Assembly (NCBI RefSeq): GCF_000317475.1
Contig: NC_019729.1
Coordinates: forward strand, 2,742,501 to 2,806,500
Origin: Oscillatoria nigro-viridis PCC 7112
Lineage (GTDB): Bacteria; Cyanobacteriota; Cyanobacteriia; Cyanobacteriales; Microcoleaceae
DNA: 64,000 nucleotides
Direction of reading: 5' to 3'
The notes under the pieces were generated by a model. It had not been told where the DNA came from. It saw only the letters and a program-made list of their open reading frames with translations, and ran no database searches. Of this stretch, positions 54,023-63,303 are shown in pieces (position 1 is the first letter of the stretch; the number at the start of each line of letters is the position of its first letter). The translations under genes were made by a program, and so were the position numbers.

Positions 54023-54253
54023 GGGGTTAGCAACGGGCTAGAAGCCCGTTCCACAAAAACATTGCATCTCTCGTGGAACAGGCAAGATGACTGTTTTTTG
54101 GGGTTAGCAACGGGCTAGAAGCCCGTTCCACAAAAACATTGAATCTCTCGTGGAACAGGCAAGATGACTGTTTTTTGGGGTTAGCAACGGGCTAGAAGCC
54201 CGTTCCACAAAAACATTGAATCTCTCGTGGAACAGGCATCTTGCCTGTTCTAC
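54023..54253. repeat. Three 77-bp tandem repeats inside an ABC operon
   Basis: Units begin GGGGTTAGCAACGGGCTAG at 54023, 54100 and 54177. They are nearly identical and each holds AGAAGCCCGTTCCAC and TCTCGTGGAACAGGCA. The third unit changes AGGCAAGATGACTG to AGGCATCTTGCCTG. Since whole units repeat with no unique spacers, it is not CRISPR. Confidence 0.9.
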
Positions 54254-54315
54254 TTTATAACTATAGTGGAACAGGCATCTTGCCTGTTATAGAGAATGAG
54301 CTTATCCCAAAAACC

Positions 54316-55296
54316 TTACACTTTTCCCGTGCGAAAAACTCGACCAATTACCTCTTCAATTGGCGGATCGGTAACAGTCAAATCTATCACTTCTAACTCC
54401 GCCAAAATCTTCGCCACGCTCACCGTCAGCTCTTCCCTTTTTACTAAAAAACTCACCGATTGTCCCTCAATAGATTCTACCTCCCCGTAAGCAAAAGCAC
54501 TATCTTTTGCCAGCGGCTTAGCTAATTTTACCTGAACTTCCCGATAAGGTGCAAACCTGTCGAGCAATCCGTCCAAACTGCCATCATAAACTAATTGCCC
54601 TTCATGGATTAACAAAACGCGCTTGCACAAAGCAGTAATGTCAGCCATGTAGTGGCTCGTCAACAGCACCGTTGCTTGATAGCGCTCGTTATATTCTCGC
54701 AGAAATTGCCTGACGCTAAACTGTGCGTTTATATCCAAACCTAAAGTCGGTTCATCTAAAAATAATACCTCCGGCTGGTGCAGCAGGGCCGCCATCAATT
54801 CAGCTTTCATGCGTTCGCCTAAAGAAAGCTTTCGTACCGGCTGATTTAACTTGCCTTCTAGTGACAGCATCTCTGTCAATTCTCCGACTCGCCGCCGATA
54901 ATCTGTATCGGGAATCCCGTAGACAGCGGCATTGATTCGCAGAGAGTCAAGCACGGGTAAATCCCAAATTAACTGCTGTTTCTGCCCCATTACTAAGGTG
55001 ATTTTTTGCAGAAAATCTGCTTCGCGGCGAAAAGGAGTACGATCGCACACTCTCACCGTACCCGCAGACGGATAAATCAAACCCGTCAGCATTTTGAGCG
55101 TAGTAGTTTTGCCCGCACCGTTAGCGCCTAGAAACCCCACGAATTCCCCCGGTTCAATACTGAAAGAAACGCCATCAACTGCTTTGATATTGCGGTAAGT
55201 GCGACTAAAAAAGTGTCGCACAGTTCCTTTAAGCCCCGGTTCTTTAATCGCTACCGGATAAACTTTGCTCAAGTCTTCAACTAAGATAATTGGCAT
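54316..55296 (-). CDS. ABC transporter ATP-binding protein (drug/natazin-type exporter ATPase)
   Basis: A 326-residue soluble ATPase. Walker A GANGAGKTTTLKML, the Q-loop in VMGQKQQLIWD, the signature LSLGERMKAEL, Walker B VLFLDEPTLGLD and the H-loop in LTSHYMADI are all intact. A C-terminal extension of about 90 residues is usual in ABC-2 exporters. It is followed by its permease after 316 bp that include the 77-bp repeats. Confidence 0.92.
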   Translation of the reverse strand: MPIILVEDLSKVYPVAIKEPGLKGTVRHFFSRTYRNIKAVDGVSFSIEPGEFVGFLGANGAGKTTTLKMLTGLIYPSAGTVRVCDRTPFRREADFLQKITLVMGQKQQLIWDLPVLDSLRINAAVYGIPDTDYRRRVGELTEMLSLEGKLNQPVRKLSLGERMKAELMAALLHQPEVLFLDEPTLGLDINAQFSVRQFLREYNERYQATVLLTSHYMADITALCKRVLLIHEGQLVYDGSLDGLLDRFAPYREVQVKLAKPLAKDSAFAYGEVESIEGQSVSFLVKREELTVSVAKILAELEVIDLTVTDPPIEEVIGRVFRTGKV

Positions 55297-55375
55297 CGGC
55301 TCAAATTTTAACTTTTATTTTAATCTAGGGTATTTCCATCAGGCTTGTGCCAAGATGGAGCGATCGAGCTGTCTA

Positions 55376-55440
55376 GTAGGGTGCGCCAGCGATTGCTCGA
55401 TCGCGAGTGAGGAAGTAACTGTGTTCTGGCGCACCCTGCT
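55376..55440. repeat. Inverted repeat of the GGGTGCGCCAG family
   Basis: GTAGGGTGCGCCAG (55376-55389) and CTGGCGCACCCTGC (55426-55439) enclose CGATTGCTCGATCGCGA. The repeat family also appears at 53063 (GTAGGGTGCGTCA). It lies upstream of the RTX gene. Confidence 0.75.
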
Positions 55441-55494
55441 CAACTGTATAATCTTGCACAATATCCATGCTCACATCGCATCAAGTTTACAAAT

Positions 55495-56304
55495 ATGGTA
55501 CTCACACCAGATAATTCAGGCATCTCTCGTTTGGTAGGAGACAATTCTCCTGAAAATATTACACTTGCACCAGGACAACTTGCTAGTTTTCCTGGGGGAC
55601 TTTGGATGCTGGGCGGCAATGATACTGTCAGGGGTTCGTCAGATGCAGAACGGATTTTCGGCAACGATGGTAAAGACAGTCTGTTAGGCGGTGTCGGCAG
55701 TGATTCTATTTACGCCGGCAAAGATGATGACGATGTTTTGGGAGAAATTGGCGACGATTTCTTGACAGGAGATAGAAATAGCGATTTCATTGATGGGGGT
55801 GCGGGAAATGATTTGTTGCGCGGTGGACAAGGTGTTGATTTATTAGTGGGCGGTGACGGTAATGATACTTTAATTGGCGACAGAGAGGTAGATATTTACC
55901 AAGGCGGTGCAGGGAGCGATGTATTTGTTTTACGAGTCGATCAAGCGGGAATCCGAGTAGCTGGAATAGAAGTTCCTGACGCGGTAATTGTGGATTTTGA
56001 TAAGTCTAGCGATTCGATTGGAATTAGTGTGGCATTTACCAGCAGCAATATCTCCTTGGAAGAGGTAAGTTATAGCTTGAACGACCCGAGACTGCTGCTG
56101 ATCGATCCTGCAACTATAACGGGGGGCACGAGTTTGTTAGCCAAGGGTGGCATCTCGCGGCAAAGTCTCGATCCGGATGGCAACGGTCGCGTAGAAGCTA
56201 CTAATATTAGATTCGGTTTTACTAATGCTTTGTTGGGTACTGTTTTGAATGTGACCCCAGCCGATTTAAACGGTCGTTTTATTAATGCTAGTTCTTTGCT
56301 TTGA
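55495..56304 (+). CDS. RTX-type calcium-binding protein
   Basis: A 269-residue acidic protein without an N-terminal signal. About 40-150 has several hemolysin-type nonapeptide repeats GGxGxDxxx: GGNDTVRGSS, GNDGKDSLLGG, GGAGNDLLRGGQGVDLL, GGDGNDTLIGD and a last GGAGSDVFVLR. The C-terminal half is a beta-rich segment found after RTX repeats in many cyanobacterial proteins. Such proteins leave by type I secretion using a C-terminal signal and bind calcium outside the cell. A role in adhesion or the sheath is inferred only. Confidence 0.85.
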   Translation: MVLTPDNSGISRLVGDNSPENITLAPGQLASFPGGLWMLGGNDTVRGSSDAERIFGNDGKDSLLGGVGSDSIYAGKDDDDVLGEIGDDFLTGDRNSDFIDGGAGNDLLRGGQGVDLLVGGDGNDTLIGDREVDIYQGGAGSDVFVLRVDQAGIRVAGIEVPDAVIVDFDKSSDSIGISVAFTSSNISLEEVSYSLNDPRLLLIDPATITGGTSLLAKGGISRQSLDPDGNGRVEATNIRFGFTNALLGTVLNVTPADLNGRFINASSLL

Positions 56305-56401
56305 AGCAGCTAATTGATTAATTATCTATCAAGAACTGGCTCTGGGGCTTGTTCCACAAAAACTGAGTTTTTTTTTGTGAAACAGGCATCTTGCCTGTTT
56401 T

Positions 56402-57202
56402 TCAGTTGCCCTTTGCCATTGCCCACTGCATCAAACCGGGGAACAACCGATAAGCTTCCGATGCCAAAAAAGCAGGGCCGACGGTAACTTCTGCACGCTG
56501 ATTTTTCACAGCATCCCAGATAGCTTTAGCAATATCTTCTGGTTTAGTTGCCCACTCAGATTTCACCATTTTGGTCATTTGTTGGCGGCGCAATTCGACT
56601 GCGGGTTCGTCTCGATCGCGAAATTGAGCTCTTTCTAAAAAATCGCTGTTAATCAGGCCCGGATGCACGGCGCAAACGTGAATGCCTTGAGGCGCTAATT
56701 CCAATCGCAAAGTTTCTGTTAAACCGGTTACTGCATATTTGCTGGCACAATAAGCAGTCATTTGAGGCAAAGGCATTTTGCCGCCAATGGAACCAACATT
56801 GACTATTGTCCCGGTTTTTCGTTCCAAAAAATGTGGCAACATTTCTTGAATTGTGTTAACGCAGCCCCAAAAATTGGTATTCATTAATTGCTGCCAGTCT
56901 TCGGAGGTTGTTTGCTCGATCGCCCCCGCGAGACAAATGCCAGCATTGTTAACTAAAACATCGATGTTGCCGCAGGCATCTAGGGCTTTTTGGACGATCG
57001 CCCGCACTTGTTGAATGTCGCCGACATCCCCCGGAATAGCTACAGCAGAAGTGCCTTCTCGCTGGACTTGAGCCGCTGCTGCTGCCAATCTCTCTGGCTG
57101 GCGAGCTACCATAACTACATCGTAACCTTTACTTGCAAATAAAATTGCTGTTGCTTTGCCGCTTCCTTGAGAAGCCCCTGTAATCAAAACTGTAGGAGCC
57201 AT
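56402..57202 (-). CDS. Short-chain dehydrogenase/reductase
   Basis: A 266-residue NAD(P)-dependent classical SDR. It has the cofactor motif TGASQGSGKATAIL, the NNAG motif (VLVNNAGIC), the catalytic Ser-Tyr-Lys in VGSIGGK... and YCASKYAVTG, and PGLINSDF. The substrate is unknown. It stands alone between the RTX gene (tail-to-tail) and repeat-rich intergenic DNA. ATG 57202. Confidence 0.9.
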   Translation of the reverse strand: MAPTVLITGASQGSGKATAILFASKGYDVVMVARQPERLAAAAAQVQREGTSAVAIPGDVGDIQQVRAIVQKALDACGNIDVLVNNAGICLAGAIEQTTSEDWQQLMNTNFWGCVNTIQEMLPHFLERKTGTIVNVGSIGGKMPLPQMTAYCASKYAVTGLTETLRLELAPQGIHVCAVHPGLINSDFLERAQFRDRDEPAVELRRQQMTKMVKSEWATKPEDIAKAIWDAVKNQRAEVTVGPAFLASEAYRLFPGLMQWAMAKGN

Positions 57203-57261
57203 AGATAGTTAGAAATTGTAACTTGGTAATTGGTTTTTTGCGATATTGAAACTATAACAGA

Positions 57262-57670
57262 GGTCAATCGATTTTAGATTTGAGATTTGAGATTTTAGAT
57301 TTTAGGATTCACCCCACGGATCGAGTCGGGGGGCAAGTTTCATCGGATACAGGTTTTTTATTTCTGGGTCCTGAGTCTGCGAAGGAATGAATCCGGGGGC
57401 TTGTATCCTGGATGCTTGATTGTCAGGTAATTTTAGGCGCGATCTATATTAATAATTATTGAGTATAGGAATTTTTTGTGCTTCGGGAACTGGCTTTTTT
57501 TTAACGAACCGCGAAGGCGCGAAGGACGCGAAGGAAGAGAGAAGAAAAGAGGAGAAGAAGAGCATAGAAATTATTCATAATTTGTGCGAAAATTGCTTTG
57601 TAAATTTTCCCAATGCCCAATGCCCTGTTTGGGCAATGCCCAATGCCCATTGCCCATTGCCCATTGCCTA
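57262..57670. repeat. Repeat-rich intergenic DNA
   Basis: TTTGAGA/TTTTAGA heptamers (about 57270-57305), then the G-rich GAACCGCGAAGGCGCGAAGG repeat (about 57505) that is widespread in cyanobacteria, then CCCAATGCC/CCCATTG tandem units (57610-57668) running to the start of the EamA gene. No gene is seen. Confidence 0.7.
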
Positions 57671-57674
57671 AAAA

Positions 57675-58601
57675 ATGAATCTTCCGAAACAAGCACCTAA
57701 TTGGTCGATCGCCCTAGTGTTAATTATCGGCGTTTTAGCAGTCTCAACTTCATCAATCTTAATTCGGCTGGCTAACTTTTCAGCAGGGGCGGGCGGTTTG
57801 GGTTTCAGTCTGGTGCTCGCGGCCTCTCGCCTGACTTTATCTGCTTTAATTCTGCTTCCGGCTTGGCGGCAAATTCAGTGGAACGCCCTGCAACCGGGAA
57901 CTCGGCGCTATGCTGCTGCTGCGGGTTTGTGTCTCGCCCTGCATTTTGCCCTCTGGATTACCTCACTTTCTTATACTTCGATCGCCGCCTCGACTGCCCT
58001 CGTCACCACTAATCCTGTCTGGGTAGCGCTGTTGTCGCGCTTCTGGTTCGGCGAAAAACTCAGCAAAATGTCGATCGCTGGCATTGCTATAGCCCTGACT
58101 GGGGGAATGGCGATCGCCCTTGGAAGCGCGGGTGCAGCTAATGCTGGCAGCAGCCAACTGCTTGGCGATTTCCTGGCTCTGGCTGGTTCCTGGGCTGTCA
58201 GCTTGTATTTGCTGTTGGGCAGGGAAGCTCAGCGGCGGGGACTGGGAATTGGTGGCTATATCGCGATCGCCTATACTGTTGCTGCGATCGTCCTGCTGCC
58301 TCTCCCCTTCGCCTTCGGCACTACTTATACTAATTACCCCAACATTGTATATTTTTATATTTTGTTAACGGCCGCTTTGCCTCAGTTAGTCGGCCACACC
58401 ATTTTGAACTGGGCCGTAGTGCAGATTTCCCCAACTCTGGTAACTCTTGCCATCTTGTTTGAACCGGTGGCGGCGAGTTGGTTGGGTTATTTGGTGTTTG
58501 GGGAAGTGCCGGCGCCGGCGGTACTCGCAGGTGCTGCGGTGCTGCTTTTGGGGGTGGCAACCGCTACCGTCGGAGCCAAAAAAATCACTGTCAACAGTTA
58601 A
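57675..58601 (+). CDS. DMT superfamily (EamA) transporter
   Basis: A 308-residue membrane protein with ten predicted helices in two EamA halves. It begins MNLPKQAPNWSIALVLIIGV. The first half has SSILIRLANFSAGAGGLG and ALHFALWITSLSYTSIAAS; the second has LLGDFLALAGSWAVSLYLLLG and VGHTILNWAVVQISPTLV. The family exports metabolites such as amino acids, but the substrate is not predictable. Confidence 0.88.
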   Translation: MNLPKQAPNWSIALVLIIGVLAVSTSSILIRLANFSAGAGGLGFSLVLAASRLTLSALILLPAWRQIQWNALQPGTRRYAAAAGLCLALHFALWITSLSYTSIAASTALVTTNPVWVALLSRFWFGEKLSKMSIAGIAIALTGGMAIALGSAGAANAGSSQLLGDFLALAGSWAVSLYLLLGREAQRRGLGIGGYIAIAYTVAAIVLLPLPFAFGTTYTNYPNIVYFYILLTAALPQLVGHTILNWAVVQISPTLVTLAILFEPVAASWLGYLVFGEVPAPAVLAGAAVLLLGVATATVGAKKITVNS

Positions 58602-58720
58602 GACTTAACATTTTTAAACATTGCCACTACGGTTGCCGTGAGTCAGAATAAAACAGATTAGGGCTTAAAAACAAAAATAACTCGTCAGTTAAATATCAGT
58701 TCCAAACTATCAAATGTCTG

Positions 58721-58765
58721 ACTAATGACTAATGACTAATGACTAATGACTAATGACTAATGATT
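58721..58765. repeat. ACTAATG heptamer tandem array
   Basis: About six ACTAATG units just upstream of the Hpt gene, a different heptamer from the AAATCTA type. The Hpt start codon is 35 bp away with its own AGGAG. Confidence 0.85.
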
Positions 58766-58799
58766 AATAATACTGGGGTGCTTTTAGGAGAATAAAATT

Positions 58800-59657
58800 A
58801 TGCTGCCAGAACAACTACAGCGGATCATCGGCTACTTTATCGAAGAAGCCACAGAACAGATCCAAATTATCGAACAAGGCTTGCAAGATCTGCAAAACAC
58901 CGTGCCAGCTCCCCAAAGAATACACCAGCTCATCCGAGCCTCGCACTCGATTAAAGGGGGAGCAGCTATGCTCGGATTTAGCAGCATTCAGCGCATTGCT
59001 CATCGGTTGGAGGATTATTTAAAGCTGCTCAGAGAATGTCCGATCGCCATTGATAGCAGGCTGCAATCGCTCTTAACCGAAGTTTTTGATATTTTAGCAG
59101 CCCTCGTTTCAAAGGTTTCTAAGGGTTTTGGGCTCAACAACGAAGACGCAAACCAAATGCTCTCCCTCGCCGAACCGGTTTTTGACGAACTCGACGCTTA
59201 CCTGAGATTGCGAATTCCCACTCGCGTGACTGTGAGAGCTACTACGGACGAACACATTCACGTTTTCTCCGGTTACTGCACCTCCCTGAGCGAATTTTCC
59301 TCGGCTATCGCTTCGCGCGTCGGTTTGCTCGGAGGCACTATTACCCGCCACGATCGGGATAGCCAGGGGATACGCCTTTGTATTGACATTTACCTGCCTC
59401 CTTACACCAGGATCGAAAACATCCGCCAAGCTGTCGAACTCTCCGGCGCTATTATCGGGAATGTTCAGACGCAGCGCGACTTTTCGCTGCTGGCGACTGC
59501 GAATTATTCGGTTTACCAAAGTGCGATCGAACCTCCCGCAATTTGTATCGGATGCCGCTACTATTACGGCAGAAGCGATGGCGGCTACCTGCTCAACTGC
59601 ACGATCCATCCCCGCGGCCCGGAAACAGAAGATTGTCGCGATCGCGAACCGGAATAA
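58800..59657 (+). CDS. Hpt-domain phosphotransfer protein with a Cys-rich tail
   Basis: 285 residues. The N-terminal Hpt four-helix bundle (about 1-115) has the phospho-acceptor His49 in ASHSIKGGAAMLGF, and an LEDYLKLL helix after it. A middle domain of about 120 residues is unassigned. The tail CIGCRYYYGRSDGGYLLNCT and ...EDCRD holds four cysteines, a pattern known from cyanobacterial proteins and likely metal binding. Hpt proteins relay phosphate from histidine kinases to response regulators. No kinase or regulator is directly adjacent; the phytochrome-like kinase at 60658 is near but has lost its own acceptor histidine. Confidence 0.85.
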   Translation: MLPEQLQRIIGYFIEEATEQIQIIEQGLQDLQNTVPAPQRIHQLIRASHSIKGGAAMLGFSSIQRIAHRLEDYLKLLRECPIAIDSRLQSLLTEVFDILAALVSKVSKGFGLNNEDANQMLSLAEPVFDELDAYLRLRIPTRVTVRATTDEHIHVFSGYCTSLSEFSSAIASRVGLLGGTITRHDRDSQGIRLCIDIYLPPYTRIENIRQAVELSGAIIGNVQTQRDFSLLATANYSVYQSAIEPPAICIGCRYYYGRSDGGYLLNCTIHPRGPETEDCRDREPE

Positions 59658-59793
59658 CCGCTGAAAATTCAGCCCTCGGAAGCACGATTTGGCTCCCGAA
59701 AAACTATTCTGAAACCAATATTTTCCCTGACACTTTTCACATTACCCCCTGCCCAATTCTTTTTGAGTTGCTAGATCGCTCTATCTTTCTCTC

Positions 59794-60168
59794 TTAGACA
59801 ACTAAATCCTTCTTCCTTCTGAAACCTCCCCTAACTACTGATACCGCAACTCTAATTAATTGCATCATGCTTGCAGGATGAGCGATCGCCCAGACATTTA
59901 TTGTCAGACAAGTCATTGCCATAACTAGCAAGATGTATGTCGGAGGCATTACTACCCCGATCGCGAACCAAGTAAAAACGTGAAATATCATTGCTGTAGC
60001 CCAAAGGCTGGCGACAACCACAGACGCCCAAATTTGCATTCGAGGTCGGTTTAGTCCTGTCAAAATCGCTGTCTGCAAAGTAGTCAGCAAGTTTGCTGGA
60101 ACTAAAAAAGCACAGATAGCTATGCAGTAGGTATGAGAAAATTCAGTAACTGTATTGAAGTCGATCAT
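59794..60168 (-). CDS. Small integral membrane protein
   Basis: A 124-residue protein with three strong hydrophobic segments (about 12-36, 47-70, 73-95) and a basic C-terminal end RRKKDLVV. No motif identifies a family. It lies between the Hpt and phytochrome genes on the opposite strand. A real gene is probable from its composition and length; function is unknown. Confidence 0.6.
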   Translation of the reverse strand: MIDFNTVTEFSHTYCIAICAFLVPANLLTTLQTAILTGLNRPRMQIWASVVVASLWATAMIFHVFTWFAIGVVMPPTYILLVMAMTCLTINVWAIAHPASMMQLIRVAVSVVRGGFRRKKDLVV

Positions 60169-60657
60169 CAGTCTAATTGTCGGGCCTGTTGGGTATACTT
60201 AAAAAGCTTAGCGTGACTTGACTTTCAGATCTTGTCACCCTTACCTTAACTTAATATTTCAGTAAGTAGGCCGCTCTGGAGACGCATTTCTCTCACCCTG
60301 TTCCAGCGGGCAAAATTTTACCACAACTATTAAAGTTTTGGAAAATTATTAAACATCCTTGAAGAATCCCAAAAATTGCTATGATAATTAGCATCGGGGA
60401 GCGATAGTATAGAAGAGCCAAGTCGGTAAAATTTATAGAAGGCTGAGGCTGCTAAAACAGCAACACATACGGCAGGCTGATTTTCTAATAAATCATATTT
60501 GATGCGCTGATTATCGGATGATTGATTTTCAGTATCCCTCCAGGGATAGAGCCGTTATGCGCTCGAACAATATGAGATTATTATGGAAAAGCAAATTTGC
60601 TCTCAAATCTCAAATCATTAGAACTCTATCGAAATTTTACAGCGGAAGACAAAGCAA
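60169..60657. other. Intergenic region upstream of the bacteriophytochrome gene
   Basis: 489 bp divided between the divergent membrane protein and the phytochrome gene. No clear hairpin, repeat array or NtcA-type box was seen. A short frame at 60518 has no support. Confidence 0.4.
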
Positions 60658-63180
60658 ATGGATCGACAAATCACAATTCCCGCACTCGAAGAAGTTGACT
60701 TGACAAACTGCGACAGAGAACCCATTCACCTATCGGGGCACATTCAGCCACACGGGGTGCTACTTGTTGTACGAGAACCTGAACTAGAAATACTGGAAGT
60801 CAGCGAAAATACGGAAGATTTATTAGGAGTAGATCCGGAAAGTGCGATCGGTCGAAATTTGAGCTTATTCTTCAATCGAGTTCAACTAAAAAAACTCAAG
60901 CTTTGTTTGTGTAATGAAAACTTAAAAACCGTCAATCCCATTAAACTTTCTGTCATAAACAAAGGTAAATATTTAGAATTTGACTGCATCCTCCACCGAG
61001 TAGAAGAAGTATTGATGGTCGAGTTGGAATTAGCCACTCACCCAGAAAATATTTCGGTTTTTAGCTTTTATCATTCAGTAAGAGCCACCGTCAGCAAAAT
61101 TCAAAGCGCCAAAAATCTCAACAATCTATGTCAACTGACTGTCGAAGAAGTCAGAAAAATATCCGGGTTTGATAGAGTCATGGTCTATCAATTTGATCGT
61201 GAAGGCAACGGCGCTGTAATAGCTGAAAACAAAGCAGAAAATCTGAGTCCTTTCTTAGGATTAAACTACCCCAGCTCAGATATTCCCAAACAAGCCAGAC
61301 AACTGTATTCGTTAAATTGGCTGAGGTTAATCCCAGATATTAATTATCAACCCGTCCCCCTTGTGTCAGGAAATAATGCTGTCACTACCCAGCCCCGAAA
61401 CCTCAGTTTCAGCGTGTTGAGAAGTGTTTCACCCATTCACATAGAATACCTGCAAAATATGGGCGTTGCAGCTTCGATGTCAATCTCGTTAATCAAAGAT
61501 AAAAAATTGTGGGGATTGATTGCTTGCCACAACTATACACCAAAATACCTCAACTATGAATTGCGCGCCGCCTGCGAATTTATCGGGCAAGTAATGTCCT
61601 TAGAACTGCAATCAAAAGAAGGCAACGAAGACTACGACTACAAATTACACTTAAAATCTATTCAAACCAAGATTTTTGAAGACATATCCACCTCCGAAAA
61701 CTTGTCCGAAGTATTATTTAAATGTCAGCATAATTTGCTGGAAGCAGTCAACGCCCAGGGAGCTGCAATAATATTTGGAGACAATTGCTATCCAGTCGGG
61801 AAAACACCTCAAGAAGAATCGCTCAAATACTTAACTAAGTGGGTGCAAGAGCATTTAAAGAAAGAAATATTTTATACAGACTCGCTGACCAAATGCTATC
61901 CAGAAGCTGAGGAATTTAAAGACACCGCCAGCGGGTGTTTGGCCGTAGCAATATCGCCGACTCAGAAAATATACATTTTGTGGTTTCGCCCGGAAGTAAT
62001 TAAGACAGTAAATTGGGCGGGAAACCCCAACAAACCAGTTCAAATAGAGGAAGATGGCAGCCCTCGACTGTCTCCTCGGAAATCCTTCGAGCTGTGGAAA
62101 GAAAATGTAAGGTACAAATCTTTGCCTTGGAAACAATGCGAGATAGACGCTGCATTGGAACTGAAAAAAGCAATGATTAATATAGTGCTGCGCCAAGTAG
62201 CCAAACTCGAAAATTTAAATAGAGCACTAGAAGCATCAGTCGCCAGAGAACGCGAAAAAACTGCTCATTTAAAAACAGCGATGTCCGAGCTTAAGCGGGC
62301 GCAAACTCAATTGGTGCAAAGCGAAAGAATGTCTAGTTTGGGACAGTTGGTGTCGGCCGTAGCTTATGAAGTCACTAACCCGATTAACTTCATCTACGGC
62401 AATCTTAGCTATGCCAACGAATACAGTCAAAAAATGATCGATTTATTGCAGCTTTACGACCAGCACTATCCGTCGCCTTCGCCAGAAATTCAAGCACAAA
62501 TAGAAATAGCAGAATTAGAGTTTATAGTTGAAGACTTACCGAAGTTGCTGGGTTCAATGAAAGTAGGAGCTAACCGCATCCGCGAGATAGTTCAGTCGCT
62601 GCGAAACTTTTCTAGAATTGACGAAGCAGAGATTAAACCAATTGACATTCACGACGGATTGGACAGCGCTTTGCTGATTTTGAGCAACCGACTCAAACCG
62701 AAGCCCGATCGCCCAGCAATTCATCTCATCAAAGAATATGGCTCTCTGCCTTTAGTTGAGTGTTACGCAGTTCAAATCAACCAAGTATTTATGAATGTAC
62801 TGGCAAATGCAATTGATGCTCTCGAAGATGCCTTTGTCAACAATAATTTATCGTCGCACAGCGGAGACAAAGAACAGCCAGTTAAGTACGGACAAATTCG
62901 GATTGTGACTGAACTTTGTCCCAGAAAAAAAGCCGTAGCAGTTCGGATCGAGGACAACGGTTGGGGCATGACCCAAACAGTTCGCCAGAAAATATTTGAG
63001 CCGTTTTTTACCACAAAACCGGTGGGCAAAGGTGCGGGGATAGGTTTGGCGATTAGCCACGAAATTGTGGTAGAACAACACGGCGGCAAATTGACTTGCA
63101 TTTCTGCCCCCGGAGAGGGAACCGAGTTGATTATTGAGATTCCCTTGAACCAAACTCATCCCCAACCCACAGTCAAGTGA
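60658..63180 (+). CDS. Bacteriophytochrome-type sensor, histidine-kinase domain lacking the acceptor His
   Basis: 840 residues, PAS-GAF-PHY then HisKA-HATPase. Cys18 in TNCDREPIHL sits where bacteriophytochromes bind biliverdin; the GAF position used by Cph1 for phycocyanobilin is Ile (SPIHIEYL). The GAF has the YPSSDIPKQAR motif and LRSVSPIH; the PHY tongue has PRKSFELW. In the kinase, the H-box reads VAYEVTNPINF, with Tyr570 where HE(I/L)NNP needs His. The N box (NVLANAID), G1 (EDNGWGM) and G2 (GAGIGLAIS) are intact. It probably binds biliverdin and ATP but cannot autophosphorylate in the usual way. Start ATG 60658 (the frame allows no better). Confidence 0.92.
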   Translation: MDRQITIPALEEVDLTNCDREPIHLSGHIQPHGVLLVVREPELEILEVSENTEDLLGVDPESAIGRNLSLFFNRVQLKKLKLCLCNENLKTVNPIKLSVINKGKYLEFDCILHRVEEVLMVELELATHPENISVFSFYHSVRATVSKIQSAKNLNNLCQLTVEEVRKISGFDRVMVYQFDREGNGAVIAENKAENLSPFLGLNYPSSDIPKQARQLYSLNWLRLIPDINYQPVPLVSGNNAVTTQPRNLSFSVLRSVSPIHIEYLQNMGVAASMSISLIKDKKLWGLIACHNYTPKYLNYELRAACEFIGQVMSLELQSKEGNEDYDYKLHLKSIQTKIFEDISTSENLSEVLFKCQHNLLEAVNAQGAAIIFGDNCYPVGKTPQEESLKYLTKWVQEHLKKEIFYTDSLTKCYPEAEEFKDTASGCLAVAISPTQKIYILWFRPEVIKTVNWAGNPNKPVQIEEDGSPRLSPRKSFELWKENVRYKSLPWKQCEIDAALELKKAMINIVLRQVAKLENLNRALEASVAREREKTAHLKTAMSELKRAQTQLVQSERMSSLGQLVSAVAYEVTNPINFIYGNLSYANEYSQKMIDLLQLYDQHYPSPSPEIQAQIEIAELEFIVEDLPKLLGSMKVGANRIREIVQSLRNFSRIDEAEIKPIDIHDGLDSALLILSNRLKPKPDRPAIHLIKEYGSLPLVECYAVQINQVFMNVLANAIDALEDAFVNNNLSSHSGDKEQPVKYGQIRIVTELCPRKKAVAVRIEDNGWGMTQTVRQKIFEPFFTTKPVGKGAGIGLAISHEIVVEQHGGKLTCISAPGEGTELIIEIPLNQTHPQPTVK

Positions 63181-63303
63181 AAAAAAGTCCGCGCTAGCGA
63201 ATCTATCCCAAAGGCTAGGAAATCGCCCCAATTCAAAAATCGAAAATTCGATTAAAATACAAAAGCAGCTAAGTAGATTTGAGCCAATTCAGAGGAAGCT
63301 AGT

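Noticed and set aside
54023-54253. Three long repeats that might be read as a CRISPR array
   Set aside because: The whole 77-bp unit is repeated, so there are no unique spacers, and no cas genes are nearby.
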